From positions 1,839,788-1,903,787 of the forward strand of contig CAJNDS010002190.1 of NCBI GenBank assembly GCA_905221605.1: a stretch of 64,000 bases of DNA. Direction: 5' to 3'. The DNA is from Symbiodinium natans. Its lineage: Eukaryota > Sar > Dinophyceae > Suessiales > Symbiodiniaceae. The translations under genes and the position numbers were made by a program. The notes below the pieces were generated by a model that did not search any database, was not told the origin of the DNA, and saw only the letters and a list, made by a program, of their open reading frames with translations. Of the stretch, positions 7,851-19,400 are shown piece by piece (the stretch's first letter is position 1; each line of letters begins with the position of its first letter).

Positions 7851-9726
7851 GATCAGCGGGGTCGCTTGTGGTGGTGTGAGTCGTCACTCGCCGGAATGTC
7901 CTTGAGAGAAACTGGAAAGCACGCTTGATGATGTTTCCAGGAACGGTGTCGCCCGCCTGCTCAATTGCTTGCAAGATCTCGCGCCTCTCGCCTTCATGCG
8001 GGCCAGCGTCGGTGCCTTCCATGGTGCTGACGAGGTCTTCCACCGAAGGTTTTGGAGGGTCACGATCAGGATTGATGCGTGCGTCCCCGTACCCTTCGAC
8101 CATCTCCTTGGACAGCTCTTTGGAGTACACCTTGAAGACTTCGCTGAACTCGAAGTACCTTCCTTGGCTTGGCATGCAGATCCAAACGTGCTTGACGGCC
8201 TCGAATGGTATTTGCCGCTGGACGAGAAACATTCCATTGATCGTGATCACTGCATTGTAGCGCATGAGCTCGTAGGCTGGAACGTACAATACTGCAATTG
8301 GTGACCTCGGCCTTCCGGGAATCCTTGTTCTCACCGTCTGATTTCTCGGATCCCATGGCGGGAACGTCCCGAAGTGGCTGTGGACCCGACCGCCTGACGC
8401 CCCTCCACCTGGAAGAAGTCCTTTCGCCACGATGTTGGCGAGAAGCTCTGGGGCCGTGGTGTGATACCCCCCACCAATCTGGTTGACCAAGCTTGTGGTC
8501 AAGTGGCATGCGACCCTGTCGTCATTCACCCGCACCAGTGAATTGGAGTTGCTGGAGTGTCCACTTGTGGCCCTGATCGCCCATGGCTGCACCCAATTGT
8601 CGCATCGACGAAGGGTCCCGGACGTAATGTCGTGTGTCAACCTGTGTCCTCCGAGTTCTTCAAGTTGGGCACGTTGGGTTGCACCGACGCCCGGAGTACC
8701 GTCCCACGGCGTATCGGATGCCCTCTGTCCAGGTTTGGGCGCCACGATCTTGATGCCCAAGAATTGAAGTCTGATCCTTCCGTTCGTGCGGTACTCGTAG
8801 TACGCGTAGTCGATCAGCATTTGGATTCGTCTCTGATACTCAGAGTTGTCGTCACGTGCTGAACTTCTTGCATAGTACCTCCCGCTTTGCCAAAAGTTCT
8901 CCAAGTTGATGAAGTCTTTGAGCATCACCCATCCTCCTGTGTCGCACGGGATTGTTGGGAGCTGATTGTGCATGTAGTTCGTTTCTCTGTTTGCTAGGCG
9001 GTGCCTAAGCAAACGTTGCACGTCATAGCCCAAGGATTTGATCCTGCGATGGTAATCCCGGTTGCGATGGTTGTCATTGGAGGATGTCGCGGGAACCAGG
9101 GCCGAAAAGTGCCTGTGAGCGAAGCTTGCACCCTTGATGGGTAGGAGCCGGAGGTCCCCTCCGATGACCAGCTTGCCGATGTTCACGTATCCCATGTTCG
9201 AGGAAGGATACTCATCGATATCGCTTCGGAGAGGGTGTGTTGCAACGTCTCCTCCAACCTCCTGCTCAATCATTCGGCGCGTTGCATCCTGCGATTCTAA
9301 TCCGATCTCATAGATGCTCTGCCCACCGACCCACGATACGTCCTCGATGGACTTGATGATGTCAAGGCAAGACTTCGGCTCGTGGTAGCGAATCTCGACG
9401 AATGAACGAGCATTGCCGGCGTTGTTCGCAATCCACCGCCTAGGAGCTGGCGCAGCTTTGGGCTCTGGAAGATCAGGTCTCGGTTGGGGCCTGCGTTTGG
9501 GTCGAAGCGTTCTTGTCGCAGTTTCTTCTGGTTCTTCATCGACTTCGATCACGACCACTGTAGGATCCTCAACTGAGATTGATGCTTGACGCCGTCTTGG
9601 CAGCGGGCCTCTGGAATCCTCCGAAGATGCTGCAGCTCCAGGCTCAACGCTTTCCCCATCCCCACCCGGAGTATCCGAAGCGGTTCCTGGTACTTGCGGA
9701 GCGCGAGCGGCATCTTCTCTGCCCAT
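7720..9726 (-). CDS. KptA/Tpt1-like RNA 2'-phosphotransferase ORF in retrotransposon
   Basis: 668 codons from ATG 9726. Residues about 236-520 fit the Tpt1/KptA fold, which removes a 2'-phosphate from RNA using NAD+. An N-lobe has LLRHRL (R241, H242) and GGWVMLKDF. RIRLQF follows, then AIRATSGHSS (R385, H390, S391) matching the family's RANQGHS block, then YHTT at 421-424 and GRPRSPIAVLYV (R474) with INGMFLV. Yeast Tpt1 uses an Arg-His-Arg-Arg quartet, and all four positions appear present. There are extra segments: an acidic/Pro-rich N-terminus (1-100), about 90 residues inserted between the N-lobe and the RATSGHS block, and a C-terminal extension. It overlaps the zinc-knuckle ORF upstream (178 nt, different frame) and the zinc-ribbon ORF downstream. 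The family call rests on motifs read by eye. Confidence 0.75.
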   Translation of the reverse strand: MGREDAARAPQVPGTASDTPGGDGESVEPGAAASSEDSRGPLPRRRQASISVEDPTVVVIEVDEEPEETATRTLRPKRRPQPRPDLPEPKAAPAPRRWIANNAGNARSFVEIRYHEPKSCLDIIKSIEDVSWVGGQSIYEIGLESQDATRRMIEQEVGGDVATHPLRSDIDEYPSSNMGYVNIGKLVIGGDLRLLPIKGASFAHRHFSALVPATSSNDNHRNRDYHRRIKSLGYDVQRLLRHRLANRETNYMHNQLPTIPCDTGGWVMLKDFINLENFWQSGRYYARSSARDDNSEYQRRIQMLIDYAYYEYRTNGRIRLQFLGIKIVAPKPGQRASDTPWDGTPGVGATQRAQLEELGGHRLTHDITSGTLRRCDNWVQPWAIRATSGHSSNSNSLVRVNDDRVACHLTTSLVNQIGGGYHTTAPELLANIVAKGLLPGGGASGGRVHSHFGTFPPWDPRNQTVRTRIPGRPRSPIAVLYVPAYELMRYNAVITINGMFLVQRQIPFEAVKHVWICMPSQGRYFEFSEVFKVYSKELSKEMVEGYGDARINPDRDPPKPSVEDLVSTMEGTDAGPHEGERREILQAIEQAGDTVPGNIIKRAFQFLSRTFRRVTTHTTTSDPADLEGLPLLRQAYPCELRNLPHVWESFPVHGEDPACACQSGTRKD

Positions 9727-10421
9727 CTCTGGAAGATCTCCGTTGGTGGCGTACTGCTTGACTTGTGCATCTTAGCCAGGCTTTTCCCAATGATGCTGAA
9801 TGCTTCGTTCACCACCAGAGCGTTCCCCCCATTTGCTTCGCAATTTCGGGTGTTGTGGCCATAGTTGCCGCAAGCAAGGCACATGCTGGGTGGTTGCATA
9901 CCAGCGGTTATGCGTAGGGCATTGAGTGCTCGGACGTAACCTTCACAAGGACGTGATATCTCACCCATCTCGGTCTCGTTCGGTTCTTGCATGGTGGGGA
10001 TAGAGCTTGCCTCGGGCACGCCCATATCATCATCTTCCTGCCCCTCAGGTTCCACGCCGGAGGATCCGAGCGCTTCCCCTTCATGGGCTTGATCCTCACC
10101 TTCTGGTTCTCCACCACGAGGTTCTGCACTGGGAACGGGTGCTGCGGAGAACTCTTCAGGTCGTTGATCTTCCGGAGAGAGGGTTCCGAGGACTGGCTCC
10201 TCAATTGGCAGGACTCGATCGACAAGGACCGCATGCCATTCTCCTTGGAGTAAAGTGTTCTCGTACTCCATGATCTGCTGAATCGTCTCTGCATCATTTG
10301 CCCGGGGAGGACGACGTTTTCGATTCTCCACGGCAGTAATTCGCACCGCCTCCGCTGCAGCAAACCGATAGAAGGACCGTTCGATTCCTCGAAGACAAGC
10401 GAGATGATCTTCGTACGATCC
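9549..10421 (-). CDS. Zinc-knuckle ORF in frame after the polyprotein stop
   Basis: This frame is the same as the polyprotein's and is open directly after its TGA (10424-10422), giving about 290 codons. It has no ATG near the beginning. A perfect CCHC zinc knuckle, CLACGNYGHNTRNC, is encoded at 9840-9881. This is the motif by which retroelement nucleocapsids bind RNA. An acidic Glu/Pro-rich region precedes it, and a basic Arg/Leu-rich end follows. Possible routes of expression are TGA readthrough (TGA followed by G), an internal start, or a separate trans-spliced message. It overlaps the KptA-like ORF by 178 nt. Normally a copia CCHC knuckle sits in Gag; here Gag has CCCH fingers instead and the CCHC is at the far end. 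Confidence 0.7.
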   Translation of the reverse strand, partial: GSYEDHLACLRGIERSFYRFAAAEAVRITAVENRKRRPPRANDAETIQQIMEYENTLLQGEWHAVLVDRVLPIEEPVLGTLSPEDQRPEEFSAAPVPSAEPRGGEPEGEDQAHEGEALGSSGVEPEGQEDDDMGVPEASSIPTMQEPNETEMGEISRPCEGYVRALNALRITAGMQPPSMCLACGNYGHNTRNCEANGGNALVVNEAFSIIGKSLAKMHKSSSTPPTEIFQRWAEKMPLALRKYQEPLRILRVGMGKALSLELQHLRRIPEARCQDGVKHQSQLRILQWS

Positions 10422-13400
10422 TCAGGCTTCGAATGCCGAAGGGTACCTGCATGCAATTGTCAGGATGCCGAGCGCAACCTCCAGGGTGTCTCCCATGAGC
10501 TCGGCGGCCGGGTCGGCATTGCCATTGTACATGCCTTTGACCTCGTCCTGATCGAAGATGCTATGGAGGAAGCCTGCATAGGCTGCGTTGCCTGCATCGT
10601 ACAAGGGCAAGAGGCAGGCCATGCCGTCCACCGTGTACCCGAAGTCCCACGACAACCGTCTCCCCTTTGCCCATCTGGTGTATTCGCTGGCTTGTTTGGT
10701 GTTCAAGCGCAACCCAGCCGAGGACGAGACGATTTTGCCATAGTTGGTGTACGCGACCTTCGAGCATGCAAAGATGTACGATTTGAGATCCTCCTTGGGA
10801 ATCACTGGGGATCCATCCTGGTACACAAAGTCGTGTTTCTGAGCAAATATTGCGCACCCTGCGGCATGGCGTTCTGACTTCCGAACCTCCTCCCATTTGT
10901 TGACGCCATAGTCCTTGTCCCACATTGCTTTGAGCGAACAGAAGGGACAATACGCTGGAGATTGGATTGGTCCGAACTCGCCTTGGAATGAGCTCTTCAG
11001 CGTGTTGAACTCGTCGACGCATGCCTGACACACATGGAATTGGCCACTCGGGGCAGTGGGATGCTTGCTGATGAGGCCCTCGATGTCAATCCAGTAGGTT
11101 TCTCCGTCATAGAACGGTTCTGGGCTGACCATAGCGATGTCCGCATCCACCCAAGTCATGTCCACGCCTCCGCGGATGCCCTCAAGCTCCGATGCCCTCT
11201 CCACGACTCGTTGATATCGTTCTTGCGTGTCATCATTGGCCGACGCGGTCCGAACGTCGTCGCTGCTCGACGGTGCAAAGACCGCCTTCGCATCCGCAGT
11301 CTCCATGTTCACGGAGTCCAAGTGAGGTTCGCAATCGCCCATGCTCTCTGGGGGTGCCATGCAAAGCGTGATGATCTTCTCTTGCAGCAGATGTTTGTCG
11401 AATGCCGCCACCGCCAAATGCATCTCCTCTGGATTGATCCGGAAATTGTCGCTGCCCTTATGGAGAGTCACAGCAATTCGAGCCCACAGCAGTGATGACG
11501 TGAACACAATGCATCCCCTTGCTCGGAGCTCCACTGCGATCCAATCAATGGCAGCCCATGGCATCGCTGCGCCAACGTCCTTCCCGATGAAACGGGGATC
11601 GTCGTTGAGGGTCACAATAACGGCACGTTGCAGAAGGTCTGACAAGTCCATGATTGGATCGACGAACCACTTTCGCATGTTCTCGGGAGTCGCATTGCCA
11701 TGCTCCCAAACCAGGAGATCATTGATGGCTCTGAACGACAAGTAGACGTGCGCGGTGACGTCGATGCTCTGCCCAGGACCTCTCCACTCTCGGACTGCAT
11801 CTCTGGCCTTGGTGGCAACAACTTGGAATCCTTCAGGTAGGAGTGGATCGAGGCTTTCGTCAACGGTCTGGCAATACGAATGGGCATCATACCATCCCTT
11901 TTCTTGGAGCTTGCTGGCCATAGTGTAGGTCAAGCGGTTCTTGGTTTTCGTCCACACCTCGAAGTCCGCCAGGATGATCGTTTTGCTGGATCGCACCGCT
12001 GTGATATCGGGGGTACTTGCCTGACGAATGGAAGCGCTGAACTTTCTCAGTCCAGCCGTCAACAAGGCTCGCTGCTCCGGGCTGCTGTTGAAGTGGAAAA
12101 TTCCCAGCTCTCCCGTAGCCGTGGATTGCATGACCACCGCAAACATTGTGCCAGGAGTTGGTAGCTGACGAATTGTGCACAAGAAAACCTTCTCGTACAG
12201 CACCTTGTAAAGTCGTAGCCACTCCACATCCCCTTTCTTCATGAATGTTGCCATGTGAAACGCACCTGCGAGATTCGACTGGCTCATCCCGTAGAGCTTG
12301 GCAAGGTGTGTGGTGACGCGCCGAAGGTAAACTTGCTCGCTGCTGGTTCCAAATTTCCCGTTGATCTTGGGTGTCTGATCACGTGCGGGTAGGACATCTG
12401 TAGGATCATCCTTGTGAACGATGATGGTTGTACCCAGCTGCACGCGATGTCTGGATTGGAACTTGACGAACTTTTCCATGTACCCATCGGGAGTAGGATC
12501 CAGGTACCAGCGAACTTCGTCGGGTTCACCTTCTGGTTGGGCAGTTGGCTCAGCTCCCCGAGGATCGGAAGAACTGGCCGCGGTTCCCGGTTGGGATGCC
12601 GCGGAGCGGACATCCTCCGGTCCCCGCTGCCTCTTGGCGGATTCACCTCTTGCTTCGACAAAGGATGCGCCCGTTGCCTGCCTTGGTGATGGTGTAGACG
12701 TCGATCTGTTGGCAGGATGATCCTCTTCCACGAAAGGAGCCGGCCCTTCCGGAACAGATGGGGACGCAGGCCCTGCGGGATGTTGACGTTGAACATTCAC
12801 CCAAGGCGGGTGCGAATTCAATGCCGGAGGAAACACCGTGCCTGTTGGATCGGGCTGCAGGTAGGGCGGCTGTTCACGTCCTTCGGAGTAACACTCGGGC
12901 AGGTTCGTGATCTCGGACATCCAAGACCTGTGAGTCCTGTACATGTCGTGGACCGCCCTCAAGACGTTCTGCTCGGCAGCCAGCTGGTTCCACGAACTGT
13001 GTGAAAAGGAAGCTGGTAACCCGAGACCGGTTGGTGGTGGGGCCATGACGACGGTTGTCGCATTCAACAACGACTCTCTGAGCTCGGCTCCGGTCGTTCT
13101 CGATGGTTCCGATGGCCACACCGTCCGACTGTCGTTGAGGTATTCGTGGGCTGTATGCATGGCGACCGACAACCCTTGGAGGCTGTTGACTGCATGAGCA
13201 ACCGCCGCGGACACGTTCTCCGGGGGGTCGACCACGATCTCGATCAGATCCCACACATTCATCTGCGTGTTCTCGGCGACCTGATTGTGGCTTCTCAAGC
13301 AGTAACCCACTTGCTTCGCCATTGACCAAATCAGCTCCAGCAAATCCCAGAAGTCCTGGGTGAGAAGCATGCATGGTAGCCCTTCACGACGGTTGGGGAG

Positions 13401-16400
13401 GTTCTCGCGAAAGTAAGAATTAAGCCGCATCCAGTCGTTGTACCTGGTCACATAGATCCATGCACTCTTGGTGACAACTGGCCTGCAAATGACATTCGGA
13501 TCGAGATATCCATCCATAGTCACCACCGTCAGACATGGATGTTGGGGATCCAGACGTCCTTGATCAGCATCCTGAACCAAAACGTCAACGAACATGTCAA
13601 TGTTCTTGAAGAGGTCAATCTCAATGACGTGGTCCAGAAGCTCCTGCAACACTTGTCGAGTCGAATCGGTGCTGATCGCAGTCTTGACGACCTTGATGAA
13701 CGTTGTGACATGGCTAAGGACTGTCTTGTAGCTCTCCGCGCTCCTTGCTGGCAATAGGCTTTCCACCACACCTCGAAACAGCTCCCGAACTCTGACTTCA
13801 GGAAATCCGTATGGGCTGGAGGGTGCCGCAACTGCCGCCAAAAGGATAGCTGGCACTCCAAATTCCACCCACGCAGCAATGTTCGCATTCGTGGCGACCA
13901 TGCCTTGCTCCAATCGTCCAGGAAGAGGTTGCCCTCTCAATGATCGCAGCGCGTGACATGTCGTGCGCAAAGCAGTCATCCCATTGCCAACAGGGATGTT
14001 GATGCCCGATCTCTGGTACGGCAGGGAGAAGAGGTCTTGAGGTCGCGACCATGGAACATGCGGAGGAATGGGCCTCTGCTGTTGTCCGTCCATGCTGGTT
14101 CTAGGACCGGCGGAGCCGAGTCCCTTCCCCAGATGCAGATCCGAGCCGGCGGAGCCGAACCCCTCACTGCACTTTGGATTAGGGTCGGAGGATCCGAACC
14201 CTATTCCTGGTGTAGGACAAACAATTATGCAAGTACCTTGGAACTCATGTGGCACCTGACTGTTACTGCAACGCAAACTGACATGAACAAGTACACATGA
14301 AGCTGCCACATGAACACTCTGAGCAGAGCCCCTGCGGATGTTACGAGCTTCATCACGCCATGCGTTGTGCAACAACTTTGCCATGTGTGGTGTGTAGTTT
14401 CCTGCCTCCCTGAGCGCCTGACCTCTTGGTGTGCCATGTTCATGTGTGTTGTCACACGTGACCCCTTTGAGGTTCAACATGGTTGACACATTCGTGGCGA
14501 TACACCAAGCTTTGAGTAGAGGAATGCCGTCTTTGTCAACAACACCCATCATGCAACCGTCCATTCGTGCAACACGCAATGAATGCTGCTTTGTTAGGGC
14601 TTGAACTTCGGGCCAACTCCAATACAAACAGGTTTTCGGCAACTCAAAAGCAATTTTGGGGGAAAATACCGCCAGCTTTCGCAAAAGGCGTTTGAGAGCT
14701 TTGAGTAAGTCCCTAAATTTCTTCCGATGTTCCTTTCCCTTTTCAGTTTCACCCCCCATTTCGTTCACCTTGGTCCAGTTGGACCCCCCAGTGCACGGAA
14801 GAGAAGCGAAAACAAGAATCGGACATTTGGGATTGGATTTTCGGAATCGTTCCGCCTCCTTGAGGATGTTGCTTTCACATGCCTTGGTTTGGGCTTGGAG
14901 AGCTTCATGCACGCGCATGACGTGAGCTCCCCTTGTAGCACTCGAGGATTTACCCAAGCTACTGTCCTTAGAGCAACAGAATTCGATGATCATCCTGTCC
15001 TTACCCGACGGTAACTTCTCAACAGAACTGCAGGCCTTGGGGTCCCCAACCTTGGCGTCCCGCTCAGAAAGCATTTTCAACAAGAGGCGTGACACTTTAC
15101 TGGTTCTCTTTCCACACCCATCCACTGCTTCACGTGATGCATGATGATGTTGCACGCCGCACACATCTTTCATGTTTTCGGGGGCTTTGAGTCCATGAAT
15201 GAGAAACTCAGTAGCTTCGTTGACATACATGATGTTCGGGGCCCCGCTTCCCTGTGGAACGCAGATCCTCCGACCGTGGCAGCAATCAGCAATTGTGAAT
15301 CTCTCCCACTTCATGCAATCAACTATGTTTTTGTACTGTGCCGACTTTCGAAACTTCGGCTTGTCAGGAACCTCGACGATAGTAGTCGCCCCTTTCTTCC
15401 GGGCGTCAAAGACTAAATCAATGACCTCCCCCCAGGGGTAGTCTACGACGTCTCGGTCCTCATAAAAGCGTTCTCTAGGATCAACATCAAGCCATGAAGC
15501 TCGATTCAGTGCCCCTGCTCCTATGAACAGAACGTTCCGAAGATCCTTGAACGACCATTTAATGATGTCTTTGCAGTACTGGTAGGCGCCGCGTGCATCC
15601 GCTTCCGGGACGCAGATGATGTTGACGTCCGGCGGTGCATACGTCTGCCACCAGTTATCCTCTTCCAGACCTACGAGCAACCACACGCGAGGGCTACTGT
15701 TTCCGACATCCGAAGCTTTGATCGTCATGGAAAACCCTACAGCCCCGCTAAGCGAGTCACCCCGTGCTTTAAACATCTCCTTCCCGTGCTTGTCCTGGAA
15801 AACGACTTCATGATTACCAGTCCCAGCACGAGTCACCTCGATGAATTCGGGCACGAATGTAGATTGAGGAAAATCTGCTTCTTTTGCGGCGCGCGCAACA
15901 GCGACGACGGTAGATTCGAGCGCAGGAATTTCGTTGATATCACCCCCCATGCCTTCAGACCCAGCGCGAAAAACACCCCCATACCCCCCATGGGCGGCGC
16001 GGACCACCAAGTCGCACACTTGCCTACAGAGCGCGGGCGAATCGCGAACGCGACAGCGCGAACAGTCGGGCAGCGGGGACGCAGACACGGCAGGCGACGC
16101 GGTGCGGTGCACACGCGTCGTCGCCGCCGAGCCCCGTTGGAAGTGATATTGAAACACAGCACGCTCGACATACCGATCGAATTTCTGAGGTTCCGACGGG
16201 ATAGGGACCTCGTCCTCGATACGATGCCATTGCCCTTCACGCAGAATCCACGTGGACCGCAAATACTTCCCCGGCCGCAAAGCACTGGGGACGCCGCGGA
16301 GCATGCGCGGGAACTTCACCACCAAGATCGGATCTGTACTGTCCGTTTCCTGGACACCCTCCTTACTGGACAAACCGGCCCTTTCCAGCTCCTGGGGCAA

Positions 16401-19400
16401 GATAGGTGTTTGCGTGTAAGGAAAACAGGGAACCTCGTTCTTAAACGAGTAGTGCTGATGACCTTTCTCATCAGCCGATTGTTGGTGTGTAGCCTTCATC
16501 ATGTCCATGACCTCAACACTCGAAAGCATCGTGGGAGGCATGATGTTAATTAGCTGACACGCGTGAGCCCAGGAGACGTGGTCTTTAAAGGCCTTCGTAT
16601 GGATATCGGCCGCCATTTTGGCGGTGACCTCGTAAGCCAGAGACACGTACCCCTCCTGGAACACCTCGTGCATCCACGCAATGCAGATCCCGTGTGAGCG
16701 TTCCAAATGGCGCATCGTCGGGTTCTTGCCTGCGCGGACCACGCCGATCATGGTTTGATTGTCATCGTAGAACACGAAGTTAGGATCTTTGCCCCCAATC
16801 AAACGCCACAATGTGATGGCCGGAATGCCAATACGCGACATCGCATAGTCCGCAGCCACAATTTCCGCTTCGGGAGTAGAGTGGCTGGCGCAACCCTGTC
16901 GCTTACTGACACCTGCCAACGGGAACCGTGTATGCGGTCCCTGAATCTGCATGTGAGCCCCCGAAGTAGAACGCAAACTCTCGCCACAACCAGCGTAATC
17001 CGCATCCGCATACAACCCTATGGAAGTAGCATCCATGGAATCGCCGACCCATCCGATCATCTTATGACCTTTGGACTGATGGACGTAGCACATCAAATGA
17101 TGCAGAGCCGCATCCTCCTTCTTGGACCACTTTGTAATGCGTCGCGCAAGGTTGTTTATGCTTCGCAGCAAATCAAACCTGCAAATTCTTGCAGCATAGA
17201 GCAACTTCATGAGGATGCTCGCCGCATGCGGGGCAAGAGTACCCCTGTCTGCCTCATCGAGTTCCGTTTCCTGTGGGCCCTTAGGAACCGGTGGTGGAGG
17301 TAGAAGCCGTCCGCCCTTATCGACAGGCATTGTATGTCCACACCATTGACACCGATGGCTTGCAGCACCTGGATGACAAGGTGCCCTAGCCGGGTGATTT
17401 TTGGTTTCTTCAACTGGACTGGGAGATGGTACCTTCTTGAATTTGTCCACAGGAAATCCCGTGGTTTCACAGTACTTTTGCACTGTCATTTCGAGATAGG
17501 TTTCCATGTCATAAGTGACAGTGCGCACCTTGGTGTTGTCGTGAAGTTTGGCTTCCCCCTTTGAGATGCGACATCCCAAATACAAACCAAGCGGAGTTTC
17601 CTCCTCAAGACGAAGTTCCTTGCGAAGCATGTTCCACCCCTTCGGGAGGTTCTCCGCCGGACCGGCGAGCTTCAGGTCGTCGACGTAGATGACCAATAGG
17701 AGCTTCATTCCTGCATGGAAGTAAAGAGACGGCCATTCCTCACCAACTGGTGCAAAACCCATCTTCTGGACTGCGGTGTGACAATGTTGTTCCCACATTG
17801 TACCAGCGTCCGGATGCCCATAGAGTGCTTTCACGAGCCTGCAGACTGGTCTGCGAAATTTCCTCCGGTTCACCGAAGGATGCCAAGCCTCGTCTGGAAG
17901 TTCAACCCAGCACGGAGTCCCCGTCAACTTAGCCTGAATGTAGGCCTGGATAGCATCCGCCATCTGAACGTCGTTCCCGGGTAAGCACCCGTAGAAGTCG
18001 GCCCAACGAGACGCATCAAAGGTTGCCGGAGAGTTACCGAGATCCTGGAACAGCGCCGCCTCCATATTCTGATCTTTGACTTGATCTCCAAGCAGCACAC
18101 CTCTTCCTTTGAACTTCCTTGCAGGGTCCCCTTCTTTGAGTTGATAGTTCTTCTCATAGATGAGACCATGCACTCTTGCCATGTGCACCTTCGCGTTGGA
18201 CTTCTTCGCTTCTCTGACCACGTCGTCGTACTCCCGCACTTGGCTAAAGTCGAAGACTTCCTGATCCCACAAGCCTTTCCATTCTTTCATGAACGCCTCC
18301 ATGGCTTTGGGATTCTCGTACATGTCCTTGCGGTTGACTGGACGTGTAACCATGGCGTTGAAGCACGGCGCTGCACATGCAAGCTTCTCTCTGTGTTTCT
18401 CTTTGGTTGATGACACACATGGCATGCGAGGAGCTCTCAATCCGAACTCTGCCAATTCACTTGGAAGAGCAGGCAGCACATCGTCCAGAAACATTTCTGT
18501 GGCAATCTGCGTCACCTGTTCCTCGCACCATGTCCATCCAGTAGTCGTCCCCGCCCTGAAGTCCAAATCGATCTTCTCCGCAGGTACGACCTTGGGAAGT
18601 AATGCCTCCAACGATGCAACGAGTGCGTCTTTATGCTCTTTGCCTTTCTTCTTCTCCTTGGCCTCCTTCTTGCGAGCCTTCTTGGCCTCCTTCTCTTCGA
18701 CCTTCTTGATCCTCTTAAGTTCGATCTTCCTTCCTTCGCTTCCGAGCTTGTGCCATTCCTCAGGAGTGAACTTGCCCTTCGGACGTGTGGAGGGTAGCAA
18801 TCGTCTACCATCACTCCCAATCTTGAACGGAGCCCCCCGCTTGTCGATCTTGCAAGGTTCGCCGTCGTCATTGATGTAGACACGACCGTCGCCGGGAGTA
18901 CCGAACTTCCAGAACTCAGGTTCCGGTCCAATGAGTCCAGCTTCCTTGAGCTTTGCGATGATGAACGCAGGGTCGGTCTCGTCAATGTCCGGAATAGCAC
19001 GCCCCGTTGGACCGCGTGATGACGATGCAGGTTCCCCTTTGCCGTCCGGAGGTTCCGAAACGGGTTTGGGGGAAGTACCACGCTTAGTTTCCCTTTTGCT
19101 GCTCGGAGGATCCGAAGCAACATCCGGTACTCCTTTGCTCTGTGGTACACTTCCTGCACTGTCGAGAATGGAGTCGCCAATCAATCTGAGGGCTTTGGCA
19201 TCTTCAGACTCCAATGCTGGTCCGTCGCGAGGTTCACCGGGTTGATCATCTGGAAATTCTGAAAGATCAGGCACAATGTCATCGTTCTCCATGACATAGT
19301 CGAGCATTTCCTTCTCCATGGCTTTGACGCGTTCTTGGCGATCAGGTAGGTCACCACCATCATCGCCATTGTCGTCATCATCGTCGTCGTCACCTCCTCC

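Noticed and set aside
6320-9864. Plus-strand ORFs of 60-125 codons across the retrotransposon's accessory region
   Set aside because: They are shadows of the minus-strand ORFs; composition and motifs support only the minus strand.
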